Source: JALYNX01 sp963749415 (lineage in GTDB: Bacteria; Actinomycetota; Acidimicrobiia; Spongiisociales; ZC4RG35). From it: a stretch of DNA of 64,000 nucleotides. Positions 8,327-16,743 of the stretch are shown here, piece by piece (positions within the stretch are counted from its first letter, which is position 1; every line of letters starts with the position of its first letter). The notes beneath the pieces are model-generated. The model was not told where the DNA came from. It ran no database searches and saw nothing but the letters and a program-made list of their open reading frames with translations. The translations under genes were made by a program, and so were the position numbers. The DNA is taken from positions 372,001 to 436,000 of the forward strand of contig CAVVMG010000001.1 of the NCBI GenBank assembly GCA_963749415.1, in the 5' to 3' direction.

Positions 8327-8336
8327 TCGAGGGCAA

Positions 8337-8383
8337 CCCCCGGCCCCGACCACATGTAGACCGGAGCCCCGCCGGGGGTTTTC
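8337..8383 (+). terminator. Likely rho-independent terminator
   Basis: CCCCCGGC (8337-8344) pairs with GCCGGGGG (8371-8378), followed directly by TTTTC. An outer pairing of GGGCAA (8331-8336) with TTGCCC (8388-8393) could extend or compete with the hairpin. It lies 10 bp after the stop of the small HTH gene. Confidence 0.55.
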
Positions 8384-8478
8384 AGGGTTGCCCACGCCAA
8401 GGCGGACTCCGATCCGATTCCCTACGCGATCAGCAATCGTCAGACACCCGCGTCGGACTATCCCGGGAGGTCGTCGCC

Positions 8479-9306
8479 ATGCAGTCGGTGGTACGTTTTG
8501 TCGAGAGACAAATGCCCGAAGTCATGAGCGGCGGCGTGAGGATCAGCTACGACGTGGTTGGTGAGGGCCGACCGCTTATGCTGCTGCACGGTTGGTCCGC
8601 CGATCGATCGTGGTGGACCGCACCGGGGTACGTCGACGAACTCAGGAGCGATTATCGCCTCATCAACGTCGACCTCCGCGGCCACGGTGCGAGCGACAAG
8701 CCGCACGAGGCCTCCGCCTACTTCTCGAATGCCCTGATCGGCGACGTGTTGGCGGTCGCCGATGCTGAAAGTTTGGATCGATTCGCGATCTGGGGGCAGT
8801 CCTACGGCGGAGGGGTGGCGTGGATGACTGCAGCTGCCGCCCCAGAGCGGGTTCTGGCGATGGTGACCTCGGGTGAGTGGGATCCGCGCTACGGGCGTCA
8901 AGAGCAGACGGAACCCGATAGGTGGAACGAGGCGCTCAGGGACGGCGGGACCCGCGCTCTCGTTGACCGGTTTAGGATCGAATGGGGAGAGATATTCGAC
9001 CGCGAATTCCCACCGTGGGCGCAGGCAGTCACCCTCCGAGCCGATCCAGAGGCACTCCTTGCGGCGCGCGCGAAAGAGCGACGGTGGACCGGGATCATGG
9101 ACGAGGACCTCAGCTCGTTCCCCGTCCCGGCCCTGCTCATCGCCGGGGAGTTGGATGACGAGAACGACGACGCCGCGAAGGTGGCCGCGATGATTCCCAA
9201 CGGTCAGAGTCTGCGACTGCCGGGCCTCGGACATGCGGGGGCGTGTACCGCCAGCGCGCTTACCGTCCCCACCGCCCGCGCCTTCTTCGGCCGCTGGTTC
9301 CCATGA
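8479..9306 (+). CDS. Alpha/beta hydrolase
   Basis: A 275-aa alpha/beta-hydrolase-fold enzyme. The oxyanion strand is PLMLLHGWS, then DLRGHGASDKP, the nucleophile elbow WGQSYGGG (Ser108), a late acid in GELDDEND and the His in GLGHAG, so the triad is complete. The substrate cannot be told from sequence; esterase, haloalkane dehalogenase-like and ring-cleavage hydrolases all share this layout. The start at 8479 follows GGGAGG at good spacing; the open frame continues upstream, but that part runs through the preceding gene in another frame. A later ATG (MPEVMSGG) is possible. It is a single gene with its own apparent ribosome site. Confidence 0.83.
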   Translation: MQSVVRFVERQMPEVMSGGVRISYDVVGEGRPLMLLHGWSADRSWWTAPGYVDELRSDYRLINVDLRGHGASDKPHEASAYFSNALIGDVLAVADAESLDRFAIWGQSYGGGVAWMTAAAAPERVLAMVTSGEWDPRYGRQEQTEPDRWNEALRDGGTRALVDRFRIEWGEIFDREFPPWAQAVTLRADPEALLAARAKERRWTGIMDEDLSSFPVPALLIAGELDDENDDAAKVAAMIPNGQSLRLPGLGHAGACTASALTVPTARAFFGRWFP

Positions 9307-9417
9307 GTTCCACCGAACCGTTTGCAGCACTCTCTCGGAGGGCATCCACCCCATCACCGGCACCACCGAGTGGTGTCCTTACGCGACGTATGTAGTCAGA
9401 TACGCCCAAACAACGGC

Positions 9418-9771
9418 GGTTGGGTCGACCGTGACACCGGGCTCAAATTCCACCTCGACGTACCCGACACGGCCCTCGGCGATGAAACACTCGAACTGGT
9501 CGACCGCCAGATCCTCGCCGGCTGCTCCTTCGCCCTCCACGTGGGACGCGACAGCTGGCATGAACCCGACACAAGAAAGCCGCCACTCCGACTCATCGAA
9601 GTCGTGTCCGCCCTGTTCGACCTGAGCATCTGCACCAGCCCCGCCTACGAGCAGACCAACGTCACCGTAGGCCGGGGAGGGGGTCCCACTTCCGAACAGA
9701 TGGCCCGCATCCAGAAGACATTTGAAAATCTCGCCAAACTCCGAGGCGAGAAACCGGAAAAACGAACTGCG
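9418..9771 (+). pseudogene. Fragment of an HK97-type phage prohead protease
   Basis: About 110 residues resemble the middle and end of S78 prohead maturation proteases: GLKFHLDVPDT, then LELVDRQILAGCSFALHV (the family pattern is G-x-SFAF around the active Ser), then LRLIEVVSALFDLSICTSPA with AYEQTNV, matching the family's E-V-x-L-x-D-V-S-x-V-T-x-PAY. The N-terminal part, which carries the catalytic His and is usually 50-70 residues, is missing; the upstream frame is His/Arg-rich non-family sequence. No other phage gene is present, so this is read as a prophage remnant. The frame stays open to 10053 but the tail past about 9780 looks non-coding. Confidence 0.5.
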
Positions 9772-9898
9772 ACGATCACGCTTGGACGGCGGATTAGCCC
9801 ACCCGCCTACGCCTCGAAGCTGCCCGGAGTCGCCCGACGCGGCTGCGACCCACCCCCTGTGACGCTCGTCGGTCTCGGCGTTGTGTTGTCCACAGCCG

Positions 9899-10687
9899 TC
9901 ATTTGCGCCAGGACATGGCGAGCGCCTCGGCGACAGTCTGTGCTAACCCTTCCGGATTCTGCAGCCCCATCGGGTGCCCTGTGTTTGGGACAACCATCCA
10001 GCCAACACCCATCTCCGCTAGGTCGTGTTGGAGGTCGGGGTCTGGACCGCTGAGTTCGCCCTGGAGGTAGAAGCGGGGCATCTCTAGTTTGCCCAGGAGG
10101 GAGCGAACGGACGGGTCAGTCCCATCTCGCATCGAGACTTCTTCGCGATAGGTCGCCCGAGGCTCGAGTAGACGAGTCATCCCGAGATGGGCGGCTCGTA
10201 GGCTGGCCGGCTCTGCCTCCGCTTCGTGTGCTTGGGCTTCGATCAGTTCACCAAAGCCGCTATCGACGAACTCCTGCTCGCTTTGACGATTGGGTTCCCC
10301 ATCAGCGTCAATGTCAGCTTCGGCCAGGATGAGCATTGACACCTGACCGGTCCGAGCCGTCGCAACGTGGACGGCGACAGCACCGCCCATGCTGTGACCC
10401 ACCAGGCCGCACTCGCTCAATCCCAGGGAATCGATCACGGCAGCGATCGTTCTCGCGTGATCCTCGATGCGATAAGCAAAGTGTGGCGGCTTGTCGCTGT
10501 ACCCGTGCCCGAGGAAGTCAATCAAGAGCGAGCGACGCCCCCCGAGTGGCTCTTGAACAGAGGCCGGGAGCAGCTCACCGGTCGACGAGCAGTGCCAACC
10601 ATGCAGCCAGAGCAACGGAGGATCGTCACCCGGGATCTCGATGTAGCGAACAAATGCCCGATCGTCCGGCAAGTAAACCGGCTTCAT
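9899..10687 (-). CDS. Alpha/beta hydrolase
   Basis: A 262-aa alpha/beta-hydrolase with the full set of marks: LLWLHGWHCSS, IDFLGHGYSDKPP, nucleophile elbow VGHSMGGAVA, a candidate acid in the late strand (GELSGPDPD) and VPNTGHPMGLQ with the catalytic His. Substrate unknown. It is unrelated in orientation to the hydrolase at 8479 and shares only fold-level similarity, so it is not a recent duplicate. The start at 10687 is an ATG preceded by GGAGGGGGCG. It is flanked by the phage-protease relic and by tRNA-Thr. Confidence 0.83.
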   Translation of the reverse strand: MKPVYLPDDRAFVRYIEIPGDDPPLLWLHGWHCSSTGELLPASVQEPLGGRRSLLIDFLGHGYSDKPPHFAYRIEDHARTIAAVIDSLGLSECGLVGHSMGGAVAVHVATARTGQVSMLILAEADIDADGEPNRQSEQEFVDSGFGELIEAQAHEAEAEPASLRAAHLGMTRLLEPRATYREEVSMRDGTDPSVRSLLGKLEMPRFYLQGELSGPDPDLQHDLAEMGVGWMVVPNTGHPMGLQNPEGLAQTVAEALAMSWRK

Positions 10688-10777
10688 CGCCCCCTCCTTG
10701 CTGAACCGGTCGAGGGCCCTCCGGCCTTGGAACCTATCTGAAGGCCAGATCGAGAGGTGCCAAGAAAAGGCCGCGAT

Positions 10778-10834
10778 CGAAGCCCCCGCCCTGGCCTTAT
10801 CAATGATCAGATGGCTCGGAGCTTAGGGGCTTCG
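10778..10834. repeat. Inverted repeat with 9-bp arms between hydrolase and tRNA-Thr
   Basis: CGAAGCCCC (10778-10786) is repeated inverted as GGGGCTTCG (10826-10834), with a 39-nt interior. It lies in the 214-bp spacer 10688-10901, which holds nothing else I can identify. Possible structured element or transcription end for the tRNA unit; weak evidence. Confidence 0.35.
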
Positions 10835-10901
10835 TCCTGTTTCTGTGGTGTGGGTTCGACGTGACATCGGTCCCACAAAACGAACGTAATCCCGCATGCC
10901 G

Positions 10902-10974
10902 AGCCGGGTACCGGAATCGAACCGATGACCTGCTGTTTACAAGACAGCTGCTCTACCGACTGAGCTAACCCGGC
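10902..10974 (-). tRNA. tRNA-Thr (anticodon UGU)
   Basis: A 73-nt cloverleaf on the minus strand: acceptor GCCGGGT/ACCCGGC, D-stem GCTC/GAGC, anticodon stem GCTGT/ACAGC around loop CTTGTAA (anticodon TGT), T-arm ATCGG-TTCGATT-CCGGT, discriminator T. CCA is not encoded. Its first ten bases overlap the end of rlmB: bases U8-A9-G10 are the rlmB stop codon. Confidence 0.95.
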
Positions 10975-11705
10975 GGGGTCGACGCGGCGCGTCGAACCCT
11001 CATTATCTCAAACCCGGCCAGCGCCGCGGAAACCGAAGCGTTGAGGCTCTCGGAAAAATCGGCCATCGGAATCGAGGCGACGACGTCGCAACGGTCCATC
11101 GTGAGACGGCTCAGCCCTTCGCCTTCGGCGCCGACCACCACCGCCACCGATTCGGTCAGCAGCTCGAGCCCGAACAGCCGCTCGCTGCCTGTGGTGTCGA
11201 GGCCCACCACCCACAGCCCGCCTGCCTTGAGCCGGCTCAGGGCCTCGGGGATCGAGCCCACCACTGCCACCGGCAGGCGCTCCAGGGCGCCGGCGGCTGC
11301 CTTGAAGGCGACGGCCGAAAGGGGTGCAGCTCTCCTCGCCGACACCACCAGGCCGGTCATCCCTGAGGCCGTGGCACTGCGGGCGATGGCACCCAGGTTG
11401 TGCGGGTCGTCGACGTGATCCAGGACGATGATCGCCGCACCCTCGGCTGCAAGCGCATCCAGCGGCACCGGCTGAATCGGGCGGCACTCGGCGACGATTC
11501 CCTGCGGAGCATCGGTCTCGGCTTGGAGGCGGACGTCGTCCACCACGGTGACACGGTCCGGGCCGACCAAATCGATGATGGTCTCGATCCCGGCCTTTCC
11601 ACGCCGACGACCCTCGACCCAGATCCGGAGCACCCGTCCCGCCCCGGCCGCCGCGGCGACCGCATGGATGCCTTCAACCCTATTTCCGTAGCCAGATGGT
11701 GCCAT
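10965..11705 (-). CDS. rlmB: TrmH/SpoU family RNA 2'-O-methyltransferase (RlmB type)
   Basis: Probably methylates the 2'-O of a guanosine in 23S rRNA (RlmB, G2251 in E. coli numbering). The 246-aa protein has the N-terminal substrate-binding unit (VEGIHAVAAA...) and the SPOUT knot: LDHVDDPHNLGAIARSA (motif 1), LVVSARRAAP, VVVGAEGEGLS (motif 2) and SIPMADFSESLNASVSAALA (motif 3). Its start lies within the last codons of cysS. The stop codon TAG is located inside the downstream tRNA-Thr gene. The ispF-cysS-rlmB order is conserved in Actinobacteria. RlmB versus TrmH specificity is assigned from context. Confidence 0.88.
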   Translation of the reverse strand: MAPSGYGNRVEGIHAVAAAAGAGRVLRIWVEGRRRGKAGIETIIDLVGPDRVTVVDDVRLQAETDAPQGIVAECRPIQPVPLDALAAEGAAIIVLDHVDDPHNLGAIARSATASGMTGLVVSARRAAPLSAVAFKAAAGALERLPVAVVGSIPEALSRLKAGGLWVVGLDTTGSERLFGLELLTESVAVVVGAEGEGLSRLTMDRCDVVASIPMADFSESLNASVSAALAGFEIMRVRRAASTPPG

Positions 11706-13071
11706 CGGGGCCGTCTTCGAGGATCACGCCAACCGCATCCAGCTCGTCACGGATCGAGTCGGCCTCATCGAACCTTCTCTCAGTCCGAGCGCGATTGCGC
11801 ACCTCGATCAACCCGGCGATCACCTGCTCGTCCGTGCCGTCGAGTCCAAACCGTTGGGCGATGCCCGAAAGGTCCAGCCCGCCCTGCGGGGCCGGCGTGG
11901 CGTCATCGAGCCCGAGCACCCCGACGATGGTGGCAACCGCACCGGCAATCCGGGACCCATCCCCGCCTGCATCGTGGACCCGATTGCCCTCACGGACCAG
12001 GTCGAACAAGAGCGACAAGGCCTGAGGGGTCCCAAAGTCATCGTCCATGGCGGCCGAGAAATGCGCCATCGCCTCGGGATCCGGAGGGCCGGGCTCGACC
12101 CGCTCCAGGAACCGGCTCAGTCTCTCCCAGGCGTCGGCAGCCTCGGCCAGCAACTCTTCGGTGTAGTCGAGGGGAGAGCGATAGTGAGCCCTCAGGAACA
12201 GGAGGCGAAGGGACCGCCCCCCATGCCGCTCGAGCAGGGTGGCCAGGTCGACGACGACTCCGGTCGACTTCGACATCTTCTCCCCGCTCAGATTCACCAT
12301 TCCGTTGTGCAGCCAATAGCGGGAAAACGAGGAGCCGGATGCTCCTTCGCTTTGGGCGATTTCGTTCTCGTGATGGGGGAAGATCAGGTCGGCCCCGCCG
12401 CCGTGGATATCGAAGTCGTCGCCCAGATATTTGGCGGCCATCGCCGAGCACTCGATGTGCCAGCCGGGGCGACCCCGCCCCCACGGCGAGTCCCACCAGG
12501 GCTCTCCCGGTTTCGCTTCCTTCCACAGGGCGAAATCGAGCGGGTCGTTCTTCGCCTCGCCGACCTCGATCCGATAACCGGATCGAAGCTCATCGGGATT
12601 CCGCCCCGAGAGCTTGCCGTAGCCGTCGAAGGAGCGGACCGCGAAGTAGACGTCCCCGCCAGCCTGATACGCCAGGTCTCGGTCGATGAGAGCCGTGATC
12701 AGCTGGAGCATCTCGGGGATGTGTTCCGTCGCCTTCGGCTCCACGTCTGGCTCGAGAACTCCAAGCTCGCGATAGGCATCGGAGAAGCGCTTCGCCATCT
12801 CCTTGGCCAGAGCATCGACCGTCGACCCGGCCTCGATCGCGGCTGCGATGATCTTGTCCTCGACGTCGGTGACGTTGCGCACATACAGCACGTCGAAGCC
12901 GCGCCAGGTGAGGTAGCGCCGGATCACATCGAACGCCACCGCCGAACGCCCGTGGCCGACGTGGGGCTCGGACTGCACCGTGGGTCCGCAGACGTAGAGG
13001 CCGACCTTCCCCTCGTCGTGTGGCTCGAGGGGGACGACCGCGCGATGAAGAGTGCTGTGGACCTGGAGCAT
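11680..13071 (-). CDS. cysS: Cysteinyl-tRNA synthetase
   Basis: Class Ia synthetase that charges tRNA-Cys. The 463-aa protein shows the HIGH-like motif HVGHGRS in YVCGPTVQSEPHVGHGRS (the Cys in YVCGPTV is a zinc ligand), the zinc-site region GWHIECSAM and HGGGADLIFPHHENE, and the KMSKS loop GEKMSKSTG. The DALR/C-terminal region EVRNRARTERRFDEAD is complete. Length is normal for the bacterial enzyme. It is cotranscribed with ispF upstream (9-bp gap) and rlmB downstream (26-bp overlap). Confidence 0.96.
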   Translation of the reverse strand: MLQVHSTLHRAVVPLEPHDEGKVGLYVCGPTVQSEPHVGHGRSAVAFDVIRRYLTWRGFDVLYVRNVTDVEDKIIAAAIEAGSTVDALAKEMAKRFSDAYRELGVLEPDVEPKATEHIPEMLQLITALIDRDLAYQAGGDVYFAVRSFDGYGKLSGRNPDELRSGYRIEVGEAKNDPLDFALWKEAKPGEPWWDSPWGRGRPGWHIECSAMAAKYLGDDFDIHGGGADLIFPHHENEIAQSEGASGSSFSRYWLHNGMVNLSGEKMSKSTGVVVDLATLLERHGGRSLRLLFLRAHYRSPLDYTEELLAEAADAWERLSRFLERVEPGPPDPEAMAHFSAAMDDDFGTPQALSLLFDLVREGNRVHDAGGDGSRIAGAVATIVGVLGLDDATPAPQGGLDLSGIAQRFGLDGTDEQVIAGLIEVRNRARTERRFDEADSIRDELDAVGVILEDGPDGTIWLRK

Positions 13072-13080
13072 CGGGCGATG

Positions 13081-13584
13081 TTACGGCAGGGCCGCCACGG
13101 TCACCACAGCCACCACTGCCATGCCCTCTCCTCGGCCGATGAAGCCGAGGCGGTCGGTGGTTGTGGCCTTCACCGATACCGAACCGACGTCCACTCGCAG
13201 GGCGGAGCCGAGCCCGGCCCTGATCTCCTCCCGGTGCGGTGCGACCCGCACCTCCTCGACAACCACAGTGACATCGGCGTGGGCCACGGACCAGCCTGCA
13301 TCGTTGGCCAGCTCCACGGCCTGACGGAGCAGCGTCATGGAATCGGCACCGTGATAGGCAGGATCCTCAGATGGGAAATGCTCGCCGACATCGAAAAGGG
13401 CCGCCGCTCCCAACACCGCATCCGCCAGGGCGTGGGCCACGACGTCACCGTCGGAGGTCGCGGTCACACCCACGGAGTCCGAGACAACCACACCCCCGAG
13501 CAGCAACGGCGGGTCGCCATCGAGACGATGGGCGTCGAATCCCCAACCGACACGTATGCCGGGGGGCGACGCCTCGGGGCTCAT
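13081..13584 (-). CDS. ispF: 2-C-methyl-D-erythritol 2,4-cyclodiphosphate synthase
   Basis: Fifth step of the MEP isoprenoid pathway: cyclises CDP-ME 2-phosphate with loss of CMP. The 167-aa protein starts with GWGFDAHRL (metal ligands Asp and His), has GGVVV, then SDGDVVAHALADAVLGAAAL (third ligand His) and the C-terminal ATTTDRLGFIGRGEGMAV. The start overlaps the carD stop by 4 nt. In most actinobacteria ispD sits between carD and ispF; here it is missing and a separate ispD lies at 60.3 kb. Confidence 0.96.
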   Translation of the reverse strand: MSPEASPPGIRVGWGFDAHRLDGDPPLLLGGVVVSDSVGVTATSDGDVVAHALADAVLGAAALFDVGEHFPSEDPAYHGADSMTLLRQAVELANDAGWSVAHADVTVVVEEVRVAPHREEIRAGLGSALRVDVGSVSVKATTTDRLGFIGRGEGMAVVAVVTVAALP

Positions 13585-14090
13585 TCCTCTTCGACTTCGA
13601 CCGTGGGCAGCGCCCTGTCCAGCCTTTTGATCGCCTCGTCGTCGTCGATTTCCAGGCTGAATGCCAGTTCCGAGCTCAGGGTGAGCCGGGCCTTGGAGAG
13701 CATCCGCTTCAGGGCGGGGCTGATTCCCTTGGTTTGTTGGGCGTAGGAGAGATCGCGCACCACTTCGGCGACCTGGAAGATGTCGCCTGAGGTCATCTTC
13801 TCGTTGAGAACCTTGTACCAGCGGCTCCAGTTGGCGCCCGCCTCTTCCGGCTCGCCTTTCAGAGATTTGAGGACGTCTCGGGACTTGGTCTTCGAGATCA
13901 CAGGGCGGATCAGGTCATCAACCCTGTCCAGGGGAACCATCACGGTCAGCTGCTCGGTGGCGATGTCGAGGACGAAATAGTCCTGCTTCTTCCCGGCGAA
14001 CTCCTGCTTGACCTTCTTCTGGATCGTGGCCGCACCGTGCTGGGGGTGCACCACCTTGTCCCCTACCGAGTATTTGGTTGCATTCACCAT
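13581..14090 (-). CDS. carD: CarD family transcriptional regulator
   Basis: RNA-polymerase-binding global regulator that stabilises open promoter complexes, especially at rRNA genes. The 169-aa protein has the N-terminal RNAP-interaction Tudor-like domain (SVGDKVVHPQHGAATIQ... up to about residue 65) and a C-terminal helical DNA-binding domain with the conserved NWSRWYK and AEVVRDLSYAQQTKGIS segments. It is followed by ispF (ATGA overlap) and preceded by disA with a 31-bp gap. Strong family match. Confidence 0.95.
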   Translation of the reverse strand: MVNATKYSVGDKVVHPQHGAATIQKKVKQEFAGKKQDYFVLDIATEQLTVMVPLDRVDDLIRPVISKTKSRDVLKSLKGEPEEAGANWSRWYKVLNEKMTSGDIFQVAEVVRDLSYAQQTKGISPALKRMLSKARLTLSSELAFSLEIDDDEAIKRLDRALPTVEVEEE

Positions 14091-14121
14091 CCGCGGCTGG
14101 GGAGTGTACCGGTGGGCTATG

Positions 14122-15183
14122 TCAATCGAAGACGGGCTCCCATTCGTGCGCCGACTCCAGCAGGCGATCGAAAAATGCGCGCAGCTGCCCCGCTCTGGTC
14201 TCTCCGACGCCCTCGACAGCCGTCAGCTCACCGGTCGAGGCTTGAAGCAGCTTCGAGACCGAGCCGAAATGACGGACGATGTCGTCTCTCACCGGTTCCG
14301 GGAGCCGCCCAACCTGGGAGAGGATGCGATAGCCCCTCGGCTCGACCGGATCGTCGAGATCCGGAAAGCGGAGAGCGCGACCGACGAGCGCCGGGTCCTC
14401 GAGCTCGGTGCCGGTCAAGGCCGCGAGTCGGCCGGCGGCTCGGGTGACTGCATTGCTCCGTAATGGCTTGATGTAGTCCTGGAGGATGATCCTCTTGGTG
14501 AAATCCACTCCGGACATGAGATCGTTGAGCTGGAGGGACACGATACGGCCCTCTTCACCCAGGGTCAGCGCCCTACCTCCGACCACCTCTCCGACCCGAT
14601 CGACCAGCTCGGCGCGCTGGAGCACAGTCACCGCGGGCCGATAAGTCGCCAGGGTGGTGACTTCGAGCCTGGTGAGGCGGGTTTCCGACTCGTTGAGACG
14701 GCTGCGGAGCCGGTCGAGGCTCTGCAACTCCTGATTGACGTGGGCCGTCACCTCGGTGGGGGTGGCGAGCTCGATCTTCTGCCCGGCGTAGAAGAGGGTC
14801 GCCACCTTGCGCCCCTCACTCACCGCCACCACCGGCTTCCCGGTCTGAGCCGCCATCCGCTCGGCAGTGCGATGCCGGGCACCGGTCTCATCGGTGGGGA
14901 TCGAGCCATCGGGTACGAAGTGCACCCCGGCTTCGGTGATGATCGCCCAACTGTCGTCGAGGATGATGCCGCCGTCCATCTTCGAGAGCTCGGCGAGGCG
15001 GGCGGGTGTGAACACGGCCCGCTTCAGGTGAAAACCGCCCGACGAAGCCGCGGCAACGCCCGAGCCGTTGCCCATGACCACCAGCCCACCCTTGCCCTGC
15101 TGGATGATCCGCTCCAGGGCTCTGCGCATCGGGGTGCCCGGCGCCAGGCGCTCCAGAGTTTCGATTATGGACGGCCCATCCAC
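14122..15183 (-). CDS. disA: DNA integrity scanning protein / diadenylate cyclase DisA
   Basis: Synthesises c-di-AMP from two ATP and slows synthesis when it meets branched DNA. Domain order over 353 aa: diadenylate cyclase (residues 1-140), with KMDGGIILD at the site where DGA is usual, and the intact ATP-binding GARHRTAERMA; a central helical linker; and a C-terminal helix-hairpin-helix DNA-binding part (ELTAVEGVGETRAGQLRAFF). Glycine for alanine in the DGA motif is a mild substitution and activity is probably kept. The gene follows radA, its usual partner, with a 94-bp gap. Confidence 0.94.
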   Translation of the reverse strand: MDGPSIIETLERLAPGTPMRRALERIIQQGKGGLVVMGNGSGVAAASSGGFHLKRAVFTPARLAELSKMDGGIILDDSWAIITEAGVHFVPDGSIPTDETGARHRTAERMAAQTGKPVVAVSEGRKVATLFYAGQKIELATPTEVTAHVNQELQSLDRLRSRLNESETRLTRLEVTTLATYRPAVTVLQRAELVDRVGEVVGGRALTLGEEGRIVSLQLNDLMSGVDFTKRIILQDYIKPLRSNAVTRAAGRLAALTGTELEDPALVGRALRFPDLDDPVEPRGYRILSQVGRLPEPVRDDIVRHFGSVSKLLQASTGELTAVEGVGETRAGQLRAFFDRLLESAHEWEPVFD

Positions 15184-15277
15184 GAGGTCAGGCTATCAGG
15201 CACCGTCCGGGCGGAAACCGGTGGCTCACACCCGAAATTGAGAGACACAGGTGCGCATTTGACCCCGATCCTCTCAA

Positions 15278-16579
15278 TCACGCTTGGAGGCCGGCCCTTG
15301 CCAGCGCCTCATCCAGCCGGAGGGCTTTGCCGCCCAACGGAGCCACGCGGCGATCCAGGCCCATGCGGTCCAGCTCCTCGACCCGGCGCGCTTCGAACGG
15401 GATCGACCGCACCTCGCCGGCGAGCCCGATTTCACCCCACGCGGCCAGCTTTCCCAGGGGGAGATCGAGGGCGGAGGAGGCGATGGCGATGGCGACCGCC
15501 AGGTCGCACCCCGGCTCGTCGAGACGCCAGCCGCCGACGACGTTGACGTAGACCTCGGAGTCGAAAAGCGCGAAACCCGCATGTCGGTGAAGCACCGCCA
15601 GCACCTGGTTGACGCGGGTCGGGTCCAGGCCACGGATCGATCGACGGGGCTGGGGCTGAGAAGTGCGGGACACCAGGGCCTGAACCTCGACCAGGATCGA
15701 GCGCCTGCCCTCCACGGCGGGGTAGATCACGGTCCCCGGAACCTCGGGCTGCCATCCCTCGAGGAACACTTTGGATGGGTCTTCGATCTCGAGCAGGCCG
15801 TCGGAGCGCATGTCGAACATCCCCGACACGTGGGTTGCCCCGTAGCGGTTCTTGTTAGAGCGCAGGACCCTGAATCCGAGGTCAGGGTCTCCCTCGAGGT
15901 ATAGGACCACGTCCACCATGTGCTCGAGGAGCTTGGGGCCGGCAAGCCCTCCCTCCTTGGTGACATGGCCCACCAGCACCACCGAAACCCCGGTGCTCTT
16001 GGCCAGCCGGACCAGGCGGGCAGCGCTCTCCCTGACCTGCGCCGGCCCTCCGGGGGCTGAGGAGATCTCGGGGACTCCCACTGCCTGGATCGAGTCCACG
16101 ACCAGGAGCCGGGGCCGCACCTTCTCTGCGAGGGCAACGATGGCGTCGACGTCGTCATCGGACACCAGGGATATCGGTTCTTGGCCGATTCCCAGCCTCA
16201 AGGCCCGGATCGCGACCTGCTGCGCCGACTCCTCTGCACTGGCGACCATCACCGGAAGGCCCTTCCCAGCCATCGCGCCCGCCATCTGAAGGAGCAAGGT
16301 CGATTTGCCGACCCCGGGCTCGCCACCGAGCAGGAGCACCGATCCGGGGACCAGACCCCCTCCGAGGACCCGATCCACTTCAGGCCACCCGGTCACCTGT
16401 CGCTCATGAGGGCCTTCGGCCGCCTCGAGAAGGGTGAGCATTTCAGCGGGGATCACCTTGCCTGTGACCGCCGATCCGTCCTCGACCAGTGGCTCGGTGA
16501 CCCCACATTGCGGGCAGAAACCCATCCATTTCGGAGAGCGATGTCCGCACGACTCACATCGGAATGCCATCGCGGCCAC
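15278..16579 (-). CDS. radA: DNA repair protein RadA
   Basis: RecA-like helicase that drives branch migration during recombinational repair. The 433-aa protein has an N-terminal zinc finger (CESCGHRSPKWMGFCPQCG), Walker A GEPGVGKSTLLL, Walker B LLVVDSIQAV, the RadA-specific KNRYG motif and a C-terminal Lon-like domain. Its usual functional neighbour disA is next downstream. The stop codon lies in one arm of an 8-bp inverted repeat (ATTGAGAG at 15237-15244 and CTCTCAAT at 15271-15278). Confidence 0.96.
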   Translation of the reverse strand: MAAMAFRCESCGHRSPKWMGFCPQCGVTEPLVEDGSAVTGKVIPAEMLTLLEAAEGPHERQVTGWPEVDRVLGGGLVPGSVLLLGGEPGVGKSTLLLQMAGAMAGKGLPVMVASAEESAQQVAIRALRLGIGQEPISLVSDDDVDAIVALAEKVRPRLLVVDSIQAVGVPEISSAPGGPAQVRESAARLVRLAKSTGVSVVLVGHVTKEGGLAGPKLLEHMVDVVLYLEGDPDLGFRVLRSNKNRYGATHVSGMFDMRSDGLLEIEDPSKVFLEGWQPEVPGTVIYPAVEGRRSILVEVQALVSRTSQPQPRRSIRGLDPTRVNQVLAVLHRHAGFALFDSEVYVNVVGGWRLDEPGCDLAVAIAIASSALDLPLGKLAAWGEIGLAGEVRSIPFEARRVEELDRMGLDRRVAPLGGKALRLDEALARAGLQA

Positions 16580-16588
16580 GGTATCCGG

Positions 16589-16711
16589 TTAACGATTGCG
16601 CCGCCGCGCGGCGAGAATGACTGCCCCCACCAGCACCGTCAGGATGACGATCCCGGCCAATGCCGAAGCCACCGTCCAGGGCTCGTAGGTCCTGACCGCC
16701 CACAAAAGCAT
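16589..16711 (-). CDS. Possible small single-helix membrane protein (40 aa)
   Basis: A short frame starting MLLWAVRTYEPWTVASALAG and ending in a basic ARRRNR tail has one strong membrane segment (about residues 12-33), the usual look of a small inner-membrane protein. It sits 9 bp upstream of radA on the same strand and opposite the start of the zinc-ribbon gene. The ribosome site is poor and the frame stays open upstream in Arg-rich sequence, so it may not be expressed. I know no named homologue. Confidence 0.3.
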   Translation of the reverse strand: MLLWAVRTYEPWTVASALAGIVILTVLVGAVILAARRRNR

Positions 16712-16743
16712 GCCGTGGCAGAATACCGCGGCCAAGGAGGGAC

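Noticed and set aside
8068..8478. N-terminal extension of the alpha/beta hydrolase
   Set aside because: It passes through the small HTH gene in a different frame and has His/Arg-rich composition; a good ribosome site marks 8479.
9772..10053. Continuation of the phage protease frame to 10053
   Set aside because: After about 9780 the sequence loses coding character and runs antisense into the hydrolase gene at 9899-10687.
11854..13746. Long plus-strand frame opposite cysS, ispF and carD
   Set aside because: It is a shadow of strong minus-strand genes in high-GC DNA; composition is His/Gly/Asp-rich and non-protein-like.
15184..15277. Terminator or riboswitch between disA and radA
   Set aside because: There is an 8-bp inverted repeat around a 26-nt interior but no T-run, and the two genes are usually cotranscribed; no known c-di-AMP riboswitch pattern was seen.
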